DNA from: an uncultured Campylobacter sp.
GTDB lineage: Bacteria > Campylobacterota > Campylobacteria > Campylobacterales > Campylobacteraceae
DNA: 33,348 bases
Assembly (NCBI RefSeq): GCF_938045345.1
Contig: NZ_CALIMS010000016.1
Span: 1-33,348, forward strand
Direction of reading: 5' to 3'
The notes beneath the pieces are model-generated. The model was not told where the DNA came from and ran no database searches. It saw nothing but the letters and a program-made list of their open reading frames with translations. Below are positions 8,650 through 15,041 of the stretch, piece after piece. Both the position numbers and the translations under genes were made by a program. Positions within the stretch are counted from its first letter, which is position 1, and every line of letters begins with the position of its first letter.

Positions 8650-8670
8650 TTTCTAGCAAAGGAAATTTAA

Positions 8671-8748
8671 ATGGGATTATCAATATTAAAGGAAATAAAA
8701 AAGATTATAGGAGAACAAGATGTTAGGCACCAAAATAGTAATGGATGA
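8671..8748 (+). CDS. Possible 25-residue leader peptide
   Basis: ATG at 8671 behind AAAGGAAATTTAA, reading MGLSILKEIKKIIGEQDVRH and ending 29 nt inside the next gene in another frame. The start of the small-protein gene at 8720 and its RBS (AGGAGA) lie within it, so translating this peptide could open or couple the downstream start. It may equally be chance. Confidence 0.25.
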   Translation: MGLSILKEIKKIIGEQDVRHQNSNG

Positions 8749-9037
8749 GGCTAAAATTATACGCGAAGGCAGATGTGATCTGGCTAGAGTGTATCAAATA
8801 ATCGATAAATTTGCACAGGAGTGTAACCTCGTAAAAAAGGATAAATTTACCTATCTTTGTAAGGAAGACGACGAGCAGGATCTTCCGCACCTTGGTAAAT
8901 TTACGCATTTTAAGCTAATGGATCAAAAATTTTTTCGCGATAACGTGAAAGATTGGATATGGTTGGATAGCGAGGAAGGTGATGGAAATCTTATAGATAC
9001 TATACACGAATTTGAACGCGAAGGATATTTTAAATGA
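8720..9037 (+). CDS. Small acidic protein paired with vapD, copy 1 (putative antitoxin)
   Basis: 105 residues, no recognised domain. Features: KIVMDEAKIIREGRCDLARVY near the N-terminus, a Cys-containing core (ECNLVKKDKFTYLCKEDDEQD), FTHF.LMDQK, and a WLDSEEGD motif before a variable C-terminus. Copies 1 and 3 differ at only about five of the first 70 residues but diverge after LMDQK. The stop overlaps the next ATG (ATGA), and that next frame is a vapD stub, so this gene is the upstream partner of a lost vapD. By position it is a likely VapD antitoxin, like VapX in Haemophilus, though not visibly similar to VapX. RBS AGGAGAACAAG. Confidence 0.8.
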   Translation: MLGTKIVMDEAKIIREGRCDLARVYQIIDKFAQECNLVKKDKFTYLCKEDDEQDLPHLGKFTHFKLMDQKFFRDNVKDWIWLDSEEGDGNLIDTIHEFEREGYFK

Positions 9038-9096
9038 GCGTTCGCGTCCGTAAAGCCATAAATTTTGATTTAGATACCAAATCTTTAAAGGAGTAG
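9034..9096 (+). pseudogene. vapD: vapD 5' stub (20 codons)
   Basis: Starts in the ATGA overlap with copy 1 and reads RKAINFDLDTKSLKE, then TAG. This matches the first strand of the intact VapD at 9413 (RKFINFDLDTKALKE). The frame ends just before the next small-protein ATG, and the AAAGGAG inside the stub serves as that gene's RBS. The toxin body is gone, leaving an orphan partner gene. Confidence 0.75.
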
Positions 9097-9098
9097 TT

Positions 9099-9416
9099 AT
9101 GAAAGGATCTAAAATAGTCCTAGACGAGGACAAAATTCTACGCGAAGGCAAGTATAATCTAGCCAAAGTGTATCAAGCGATCGATCGTCTTGCGCGGGAG
9201 TGTAACCTAGTAAAAAAGGATAAATTTACTTATCTTTGCAAGGAAGACGATGAACGGGACTTTCCGCATTTAGGTAAATTCACGCATTTTGGATTAATGG
9301 ATCAAAAGTGGTTTATGGAAAATTTGATCGAATGGACTTGGCTCGATAGCGAGGAAGGCGACAGCAATTTAATTGCAGATTATATAGAGTTAAAAGAAGA
9401 AGGAATTTTTAAATGA
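9099..9416 (+). CDS. Small acidic protein paired with vapD, copy 2 (putative antitoxin)
   Basis: 105 residues, the same family as the genes at 8720 and 11339. It differs from them over the N-terminal half (KGSKIVLDEDKILREGKYNL) but shares the core VKKDKFTYLCKEDDE and MDQKWFMENLIEW with copy 3. This is the only copy followed by a complete vapD, whose ATG overlaps its stop by ATGA, indicating translational coupling. RBS AAAGGAG, 6 nt from ATG. Predicted cytoplasmic antitoxin for the neighbouring VapD; this is inference from operon position. Confidence 0.8.
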   Translation: MKGSKIVLDEDKILREGKYNLAKVYQAIDRLARECNLVKKDKFTYLCKEDDERDFPHLGKFTHFGLMDQKWFMENLIEWTWLDSEEGDSNLIADYIELKEEGIFK

Positions 9417-9805
9417 ATGCTCGTAAATTTATAAATTTTGATTTAGATACCAAAGCTCTGAAAGAATTCTATCCGGGCAAAGATTATCGTGTAGCTTATA
9501 GCAAAATTAAAGTTTTTATGGAAAACAACGGTTTTGAGCATAAACAATCGAGTGGATACATATCGATAAAACCGATGAAGGAAAGCCAGATCAATAAGAT
9601 TATTTTAAGAATGGTGCATCAATTTCCTTGGCTAAGTAAATGTGTGAATAGGTTTGACGTAACGACGATATGGTCGATACGATTAAAAGATATATCCGCG
9701 CGCGAGGATACATTTGAAGCAGCCGAACCGCCTATACAAGATACTCAGGGCGATAGCGGTGTTTTATCCCGGATACGCAACACTCTTGATGAAAGCGATC
9801 GGTAA
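9413..9805 (+). CDS. vapD: VapD endoribonuclease (toxin), full copy
   Basis: 130 residues. N-terminus INFDLDTKALKEFYP, then YRVAYSKIKVFMENNGFEHKQSSGYIS and FPWLSKCVNRFDVTTIW match the VapD family, a Cas2-like ferredoxin fold with ribonuclease activity in Haemophilus and Helicobacter. Asp10 in NFDL and the Ser of the QSSGYIS loop are at the positions expected for the active site. Family members are usually about 95 residues; the final 35 or so residues (after SIRLKD) are extra and hydrophilic, and may come from a shifted or foreign 3' end. Translationally coupled to the small protein upstream. Confidence 0.85.
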   Translation: MNARKFINFDLDTKALKEFYPGKDYRVAYSKIKVFMENNGFEHKQSSGYISIKPMKESQINKIILRMVHQFPWLSKCVNRFDVTTIWSIRLKDISAREDTFEAAEPPIQDTQGDSGVLSRIRNTLDESDR

Positions 9806-9819
9806 GCGGATATATTTAA

Positions 9820-9851
9820 AAGCTTTGGCTTTAACGATGAAGCCAAAGCTT
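9820..9851 (+). terminator. Perfect 12-bp hairpin after vapD
   Basis: AAGCTTTGGCTT (9820-9831), 8-nt loop, AAGCCAAAGCTT (9840-9851). It starts 15 nt after the vapD stop. There is no T-run after it, so it is a weak intrinsic terminator or an mRNA-stabilising hairpin. Confidence 0.5.
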
Positions 9852-9873
9852 CACAAACGAAAATTCAAAGACG

Positions 9874-9922
9874 GTTATGAAAATATGTATAACGATAGCT
9901 AAGTTATACATATTTTCATAAC
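9874..9922. repeat. Perfect 20-bp inverted repeat upstream of hipA
   Basis: GTTATGAAAATATGTATAAC (9874-9893), 9-nt loop, and its exact reverse complement (9903-9922). The right arm ends 8 bp before the TATAAT of the next gene and so covers the -35 region. It marks the change to AT-rich hipA DNA. It could be an operator, a terminator of the vapD transcript, or the end of an inserted element. Confidence 0.75.
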
Positions 9923-9929
9923 TTAATAA

Positions 9930-9935
9930 TATAAT
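9930..9935 (+). promoter_or_regulatory. -10 box of the hipA gene
   Basis: Perfect TATAAT at 9930-9935, 19 bp before the ATG; AAAGG at 9942-9946 follows. The -35 region falls inside the right arm of the 20-bp palindrome, so binding or cruciform formation there would affect initiation. Confidence 0.5.
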
Positions 9936-9954
9936 AATGATAAAGGTATAAAAA

Positions 9955-11307
9955 ATGGATAATTCGTTTAAAATTTATCATAATGAAACTAAAATAGGCA
10001 AAATGAAAGTATATGCAATAGGAAAAAACGAAACATATTATTTTTCATACGATGAAAATTGGATTAAAAATGGATTTGAAATAGATCCGAATTTACCTTT
10101 AAAAGATACTGAATTTATTTCAAAAGACCTTTGGGGCGTATTTTGCGATATAAGCCCCGATAGGTGGGGGCGGCTTATTCAAAAAAGAAAAGCAGGAAGT
10201 GAACTTACAAATAGCGAATATCTAATTGGCGTAAGCGATTATTTTAGAATAGGTTCTATAAGGATAAAAAAAGGAGATGAATTTGTATCGTCCAAAACTA
10301 ATGTTCCAAAACTTACAAGTATAAATGAACTTTGTACATCGGCATATAGAATAGAGCAAGGCGAAAGCTTGGATAGTGATATAAAAAACTTATTGGCACC
10401 GAGCGGTAGTTTGGGCGGAGCTAGACCTAAGGCTAGTATTATTAAAAATAACGAACTGTATATTGCTAAATTTCCGTCAATAAAAGACGAATATAGACAA
10501 ATTTCAAAGTGCGAACAAACTATGTTGGAAGTGGCAAAAGTAGCAAAAATAAATGTTTGTGAAGCAGAACTTTATGAAACAATGAAAGGAACGGCATTGC
10601 TTGTTAAAAGATTTGATAGAGCGAGCGATAAAAGAATACCGTATAAATCAGCAATGACGCTTTTGGGTGTTAAAGACGGAGAAACAAACAATGAAAAGAG
10701 CTATATAGATTTAGCTTTCATGTTAGATAGCAAGAACAAAAAAGAGCTATTTCGTAGAATGGTCTTCAATGGTTTATTCGGTAATACGGACGATCATTTG
10801 AGAAACCATGGCGTTTTGTACGACGAAAACACAAAGACTTGGAATTTGAGCCCCGCTTTCGATATAACGCCAGAAACCATAAGCTATTCAAAACAAAATC
10901 ACGCACTAAATTTTATAGATTTTGTAAATTTGCCTTCCGTTGAACTATTTGATGAAATAAAAGACTTTTTCGATATAAATGAGAAAGAGTTTGAAGAAAT
11001 TTTATCAGATATGTTAATTGCAAGAGACGAATTTGAAAAAATAGCTAAAAAAAATGGAATAAATAGCGATAATTTGAAAATGTTAAAAAATAATTACGAA
11101 CACGAAGATTTTGAAAAAATTAGAGGAATTGTGAAACGATACGATATTGAAGAGACTTTTGGGATTAAAATGGATAGTATTGACCCAAACGATACTACTG
11201 CTATGGATAAAATTAAAGCAAAATATAAGTCTGAGAATTCTAACGTTGATACTGATAAAAATGATGGCAATAAGCCGAGAAATAAAAATAGAAATCGGAT
11301 GTATTAG
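9955..11307 (+). CDS. hipA: HipA-family serine/threonine kinase, no HipB partner
   Basis: 450 residues (family about 440). The N-terminal HipA_N/coupling part has PLKDTEF and WGVFCDISPDRWGRLIQKRK (47-79). The kinase part has the glycine/serine loop PSGSLGGARPKA (149-160), the catalytic loop GNTDDHLRNHG (276-286, with Asp279 the expected catalytic residue) and the metal-binding NLSPAFDITP (297-306). HipA kinases phosphorylate targets such as glutamyl-tRNA synthetase and cause growth arrest. No HipB-like helix-turn-helix gene is adjacent. The last 40 or so residues are low-complexity (DTDKNDGNKPRNKNRNRM). The gene is clearly more AT-rich, with AAA/ATA codons, than its neighbours, suggesting recent acquisition. 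Confidence 0.9.
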   Translation: MDNSFKIYHNETKIGKMKVYAIGKNETYYFSYDENWIKNGFEIDPNLPLKDTEFISKDLWGVFCDISPDRWGRLIQKRKAGSELTNSEYLIGVSDYFRIGSIRIKKGDEFVSSKTNVPKLTSINELCTSAYRIEQGESLDSDIKNLLAPSGSLGGARPKASIIKNNELYIAKFPSIKDEYRQISKCEQTMLEVAKVAKINVCEAELYETMKGTALLVKRFDRASDKRIPYKSAMTLLGVKDGETNNEKSYIDLAFMLDSKNKKELFRRMVFNGLFGNTDDHLRNHGVLYDENTKTWNLSPAFDITPETISYSKQNHALNFIDFVNLPSVELFDEIKDFFDINEKEFEEILSDMLIARDEFEKIAKKNGINSDNLKMLKNNYEHEDFEKIRGIVKRYDIEETFGIKMDSIDPNDTTAMDKIKAKYKSENSNVDTDKNDGNKPRNKNRNRMY

Positions 11308-11338
11308 TAAGATGTTACATCAAAGGAGAGGATAAAAG

Positions 11339-11656
11339 ATGCTTGGCACCAAAATAGTAATGGATGAGGCTAAAATTATACGCGAAGGCAGGTGTGATCT
11401 AGCTAAAGTGTATCAAATAATCGATCGCTTTGCGCAGGAGTGTAACCTAGTAAAAAAGGATAAATTTACCTATCTTTGTAAGGAAGATGATGAGCAGGAC
11501 TTTCCGCATTTAAGTAAATTTACGCATTTTGGGCTAATGGATCAAAAATGGTTCATGGAAAATTTGATCGAATGGATTTGGCTCGATAGTGAGGAAGGAG
11601 ACGGAGATCTAATAGCTGGTTACAATAGGCTAAAAAAGAAAGGGGTCTTTAAATGA
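11339..11656 (+). CDS. Small acidic protein paired with vapD, copy 3 (putative antitoxin)
   Basis: 105 residues. The first 70 are nearly identical to copy 1 (8720), while the last 35 (WFMENLIEWIWLDSEEGDGD) match copy 2 (9099), so this copy is a mosaic of the other two. RBS AAAGGAGAGG precedes the ATG. The stop overlaps the ATG of a 34-codon vapD stub. Same inferred role as the other copies; no intact toxin follows. Confidence 0.8.
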   Translation: MLGTKIVMDEAKIIREGRCDLAKVYQIIDRFAQECNLVKKDKFTYLCKEDDEQDFPHLSKFTHFGLMDQKWFMENLIEWIWLDSEEGDGDLIAGYNRLKKKGVFK

Positions 11657-11757
11657 AACCTGTCCGCAAAGCCATAAATTTTGATCTTGCTATCAAAGAG
11701 GCAAAAATTCAAAGGCTCATCATAGGGCGAGTGCGGCAAAAGCTGTCTAGGCGTTAG
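11653..11757 (+). pseudogene. vapD: vapD 5' stub (34 codons)
   Basis: Opens in the ATGA overlap and reads MKPVRKAINFDLAIKE, the VapD first strand, then runs into unrelated sequence (AKIQRLIIGRVRQKLSRR) and stops. The toxin has been lost by deletion or replacement right after the first strand, at almost the same place as in the stub at 9034. Confidence 0.7.
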
Positions 11758-11805
11758 GCGACGCAAAGGCTAAAAGGAATTTTAGATATTTTCTAAGGAG
11801 AGGCG

Positions 11806-12061
11806 ATGAAAAAGCTAACGACAAATTTATCTATGATAAGCATACCGATAGAGCAATCACAAGCCGTCAAAAAAAATACTTGAGGACTTAAACGAAGCTT
11901 TAAATTTAGGAGCGAGTATAGTCGAAACCAGCGAGGTATCTGATGATGAAGCTAAAAGCAAAGTAAAAAATGCTAAAAAATTTATCGGCGTGGCGGATCA
12001 TATTACCGCGACAGATGAGGAAATCAAAGAAGTCAGAGCCTTGACTAGATTAAGAATCTAA
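11806..12061 (+). pseudogene. Frameshifted antitoxin-like gene (A8 tract)
   Basis: ATG behind AAGGAGAGGCG reads MKKLTTNLSMISIPIEQSQA and stops at 11881 right after a run of eight A. Removing one A joins it to a frame running to TAA at 12061, giving about 84 residues: VKKILEDLNEALNLGASIVE, then AKKFIGVADHITATDEEIKE. Small size, charge and the C-terminal FxG...DxE pattern recall antitoxins of type II systems, but no family is recognised. Either a broken gene or one switched by slippage at the A tract. Confidence 0.65.
11869..11876 (+). repeat. Homopolymer A8 at a frameshift
   Basis: Eight A inside the 11806-12061 reading frame; seven would restore the full frame. A site for slippage during replication or transcription. 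Confidence 0.6.
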
Positions 12062-12075
12062 AATAAAGGCGTATT

Positions 12076-12351
12076 ATGCAGACACAAGAATTTGTAAAAT
12101 TCGAGCTCAATATACCAAAAGAGCGTCAGGATCTAATAGATGTAGCTAAGTTGTTGTTTGAAAAAGTTAAGGATTTTAAAAGGTTAGACAATATAAACGT
12201 TACAAACAATAATGAGGAAGTGCTAAGTGATGATATAGAAAATAATGAAAGGATCAAAGAATTTAAACAGCTTTTTAGCGGTTTCGTCGTGAAAGAAATA
12301 CCAAAGAAAGAGGATTTAGATTATATTAGGATAAAAAGATACGTCAAATAA
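12076..12351 (+). CDS. Small antitoxin-like protein, unknown
   Basis: 91 residues, highly charged: VKFELNIPKERQDLIDVAKL near the N-terminus and FKQLFSGFVVKEIPKKEDLD at the C-terminus. It is laid out like the frameshifted gene just upstream (IP.E....V...L then F.G....I...ED), so the two may be distant paralogues. No toxin of RelE, PIN or MazF type lies next to it. RBS AAAGG is 7-8 nt before the ATG. Possible orphan antitoxin; low certainty of role. Confidence 0.6.
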   Translation: MQTQEFVKFELNIPKERQDLIDVAKLLFEKVKDFKRLDNINVTNNNEEVLSDDIENNERIKEFKQLFSGFVVKEIPKKEDLDYIRIKRYVK

Positions 12352-12387
12352 AAGCGCCCTAACGCCTGATGAGTAAAGGAGATAAGC

Positions 12388-12720
12388 ATGCAATTAAGCA
12401 AAGATGAGCAAATCGCGATAGCAAAAAATATTCTAAAGACTTGCTATTGGGGCAATACGAATTATACTCCCGAGTATATAGTAGAAAATATTCATAATAA
12501 ATTTTTTGCTAGAAAAATTTTCTCCGCGATTTTGGAAAATTCTAAATTTATGACGATGGATTTAGCCATTATGGATGAACGCTTTGTGGTGGAATTTTTA
12601 AAAGATTGGCAAAATAAGCCTATAAATTTTAATAAAGAAAGAACGAGATTGAGGCTAGATGCTTTAATAAACGCCTATATCGACAGCTCGTATCAGCTAA
12701 GGGATATGAGATGGAACTAA
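12388..12720 (+). CDS. Small protein upstream of AbiEii-type gene (putative antitoxin)
   Basis: 110 residues, not recognised. All-helical looking, with LSKDEQIAIAKNILKTCYWG at the N-terminus and FNKERTRLRLDALINAYIDS near the end. It overlaps the next gene by 10 bp, so the pair is translationally coupled. AbiEii toxins normally follow an antitoxin gene (AbiEi), but this protein is shorter than AbiEi and shows no helix-turn-helix I can identify. RBS AAAGGAGATAAGC. Confidence 0.7.
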   Translation: MQLSKDEQIAIAKNILKTCYWGNTNYTPEYIVENIHNKFFARKIFSAILENSKFMTMDLAIMDERFVVEFLKDWQNKPINFNKERTRLRLDALINAYIDSSYQLRDMRWN

Positions 12721-13412
12721 AAAAATACTACGATAAGCTATACCTAGCGCAAGATAAAATTTTAAATTTACTCGCCGAAAGCTCTTGCTATCTTTATCTG
12801 GCAGGCGAAACGGCACTTCATAGATTTGTTTTAGAGGGCATTAGATATTCGGATGACATAGATCTATTTACCGGCGCTAAAGATGTATCCGCCAAAGACG
12901 AAATGGTTAAGCTCGTAAGATTTTTAAAACAAAGTGGCGTCGTATTCGACATTGTGGTAGATTCTTCAAATTTTAAGCGTCTAATCGTCAAGGATACGGG
13001 CGTAGATTTAAAGATCGATATGGTTTATGACGTTACGGAACATATAGGGGATTTTGACCGCAAACACGGCTTTTTAGTGGATAATATCGAAAACATTTTA
13101 GTAAATAAATACGATTTTGCATTATCAAGGGAACAGAGCAGAGATATTTTTGATATATACACAATTATAAAAAATAGTGATGTGGATCTGCTAAAGGGTG
13201 TGAAAAATTTAAGCAAAAAGAGCGCGAGCGAGCCGGAGGTGATATGCGCTAGGGTTAAAAGCTTTCCCAAAGAGATGATAGAGGCAAAGGACATAAGAGC
13301 TAAAAGCGATGCAGTTTTGCAAGACTTTATGGATAATTATAAAGCGACTTTTGATGAATTTTTTAACTTGCAAAAAGCGCTAAACTCCGCGTTTAAAGGA
13401 CAGGGGCTATGA
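12711..13412 (+). CDS. AbiEii/AbiGii-family nucleotidyltransferase toxin
   Basis: 233 residues. YLAGETALHRFVLEGIRYSD followed by DIDLF (about 29-53) is the family's G-[GE]-T-A-L...R.S.DID signature, with the DxD pair at D49/D51; VDLKIDMVYD gives the next acidic strand; NILVNKYDFALSREQSRDIF is the conserved K...R..D motif. AbiEii proteins are nucleotidyltransferases (MenT-like) that act on RNA and abort phage growth. The usual second Gly is Glu here (GET). The family is normally 250-300 residues, so this is a compact version. The stop overlaps the start of the zeta-type kinase by ATGA. Confidence 0.85.
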   Translation: MELKKYYDKLYLAQDKILNLLAESSCYLYLAGETALHRFVLEGIRYSDDIDLFTGAKDVSAKDEMVKLVRFLKQSGVVFDIVVDSSNFKRLIVKDTGVDLKIDMVYDVTEHIGDFDRKHGFLVDNIENILVNKYDFALSREQSRDIFDIYTIIKNSDVDLLKGVKNLSKKSASEPEVICARVKSFPKEMIEAKDIRAKSDAVLQDFMDNYKATFDEFFNLQKALNSAFKGQGL

Positions 13413-14083
13413 AAAATTTATATATTTTCGCAGGCATAAACGGCGCGGGTAAATCGACATTTTATATAAATCAACTAGAGAGCGACTATTTTTACGGCAC
13501 TAGAATCAATTCTGACGAAATCGTTAAGGAATTTGGAGACTGGAAAAATAAAAAGGATCAAAATAGAGCCGGCAAAATAGCGCTCAAGCTTAGAGAGTCT
13601 TACCTGCGCAGGGGAATAGATTTTAACGTAGAAACTACGCTAAGCGGTCGCGGCATAGTTAGATTTATAAGCGCTGCAAAAGCGTCCGGGTATAGGATAA
13701 CGCTCTTTTATGTGGGTCTTGAAAGCGTTGATCTGTCAAAGCAAAGAGTAGCCATTAGGGCACAAAAGAACGGCCATAGCATAGAGGAAGCCATATTGGA
13801 ACGTAGATATTCGCAGAGCTTCGATAACCTCGCTAAAGTGATTCCGTTTTGCGAGGAGATATATTTTTATGACAATAGCAGAGAAATTTTAAACGAGGAA
13901 GATCAGAAATTTTCGAATTTACGCCTGATAGCCAAGAAAGAAAACGGCGAAATCATAACGCTTGGTAAAGTATTGTGGCTTGAAGATGTTTTAAAAAATA
14001 TGAGTGAAGACTACTCCGCCGTCAAAGAGTTTCAAAAAGAGGGTAGAGCTTATACTAATAAAAAATTTCAAGAGAAAGAATAG
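13409..14083 (+). CDS. Zeta-toxin-like kinase
   Basis: 224 residues. Walker A AGINGAGKST (8-17), INSDEI with the expected catalytic Asp36, NVETTLSG (Glu75), and an Arg-rich lid KQRVAIRAQKNGHSI...RRY are the zeta/PezT order. Zeta toxins phosphorylate UDP-N-acetylglucosamine and block wall synthesis. No epsilon/PezA antitoxin is present; instead the gene overlaps the AbiEii-type gene by ATGA in one operon with the 110-residue protein. It may act together with that protein or be its modifier. A stand-alone P-loop kinase of the same superfamily is the alternative. Confidence 0.85.
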   Translation: MKNLYIFAGINGAGKSTFYINQLESDYFYGTRINSDEIVKEFGDWKNKKDQNRAGKIALKLRESYLRRGIDFNVETTLSGRGIVRFISAAKASGYRITLFYVGLESVDLSKQRVAIRAQKNGHSIEEAILERRYSQSFDNLAKVIPFCEEIYFYDNSREILNEEDQKFSNLRLIAKKENGEIITLGKVLWLEDVLKNMSEDYSAVKEFQKEGRAYTNKKFQEKE

Positions 14084-14150
14084 AAACAGCAGCTAAAATA
14101 GAATTTGCAAAGTATTGAAAATCAGTTGGTTTTTACGAGGAAATTTTAAA

Positions 14151-14276
14151 AAGGAAGAGAGGGCACAACCGCCACGTACCTCTTCCTCTAAAGTTATTAT
14201 AGCATTTTGCTCTGATAAGAACATAAATTTAAAAAGTTTTGCGCAGAACAGAGGCATCAAACGAATAAAAATTTAA
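14151..14276 (+). pseudogene. Decayed C-terminal fragment of a second copy of the 14379 gene
   Basis: In the same frame as the next gene, SKVIIAFCSDKNINLKSF parallels DVIITFYSDRNLKERTVF of 14379-14825, and the DNA is similar (ATTATAGCATTTTGCTCTGA against ATTATAACATTCTATTCTGA). The frame ends at 14274-14276. Most of the copy is missing. Confidence 0.55.
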
Positions 14277-14378
14277 TTTTATGAGAATTTTAAGAAAGAT
14301 GGAGAAAAACTGGGAATTTATAACGTTACCTTTAACGATAAAAGGGCTACGCCCGTAACTATCAACCCAGATATTGCC

Positions 14379-14825
14379 TTGGTTGAGAATGCGGTCATAG
14401 ATACGGTCGTTATGTATGTTAAGGGTTGGCATAACATAAAAAGAGATAAGGGGATTGGTGCAGAGCATCTGAAATATCATTTAAAACAAGGAGCAATAGG
14501 TGAGGTTAGCCTAGAAGAGTTACTTAATTTAGGTAGAAGTCTAAGAAAATATATGAAAATTTTTGGGGAACCATTTTTAGAAGATAAAACTAAAACCGGA
14601 AAAGTATTTGAGTGGCAAGATTCCGACGGGATTAGATTTAGAGTAACTATGGATAGCAAAAGACAAGCTGGGGAGGAGGGTCTAATTACGCCGCTATCCC
14701 TCCCCAATGACGTCATTATAACATTCTATTCTGATAGAAACCTAAAAGAAAGAACGGTTTTTAAAAACCCGGCAGTACGGGAATTTTATGAATCTAAAGA
14801 GCTCGAAGACGTCGCAATAGAGTAG
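14379..14825 (+). CDS. Possible BECR-fold (barnase/EndoU/colicin-like) nuclease, 5'-truncated
   Basis: 148 residues if TTG at 14379 is used. The frame is open from 14277 with protein-like sequence (FYENFKKDGEKLGIYNVTFN) and no ATG or GTG, so the true 5' end is probably lost. Core: GIGAEHLKYHLKQGAIGEVS, GKVFEWQDSDGIRFRVTMDS, DVIITFYSDRN. A conserved-looking His, a G.+F+V strand and a closing ITFYSDR strand resemble small phage or CDI-type ribonuclease domains; this is inference without an alignment. It follows a decayed second copy and sits at the end of the toxin-antitoxin cluster. Confidence 0.5.
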   Translation: MVENAVIDTVVMYVKGWHNIKRDKGIGAEHLKYHLKQGAIGEVSLEELLNLGRSLRKYMKIFGEPFLEDKTKTGKVFEWQDSDGIRFRVTMDSKRQAGEEGLITPLSLPNDVIITFYSDRNLKERTVFKNPAVREFYESKELEDVAIE

Positions 14826-15041
14826 ACTGATTTCCGTGGGAGAATCGGATTTGAGAATTTTAATTTGTAAGACTGATTGGTTTACAAAAATTTAAAATTT
14901 TAAAGTCGCACGAATTCTAAAATAGACTAAAATTTAAGTCTAGTTATGCGTTGCCGCAATTTACACCGCAAATATCATTAAATTTAAAACGCCGCAAAAT
15001 TTCAAAATTCTATGCAAAATCACGACTGCAATTTTTTAAAT

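Noticed and set aside
9714..9902. 62-codon frame over the end of vapD
   Set aside because: Overlaps vapD in another frame and runs into the hairpins; no RBS, no recognisable protein.
9820..9922. CRISPR-like repeats
   Set aside because: The structures are two different single hairpins, not direct repeats with spacers.
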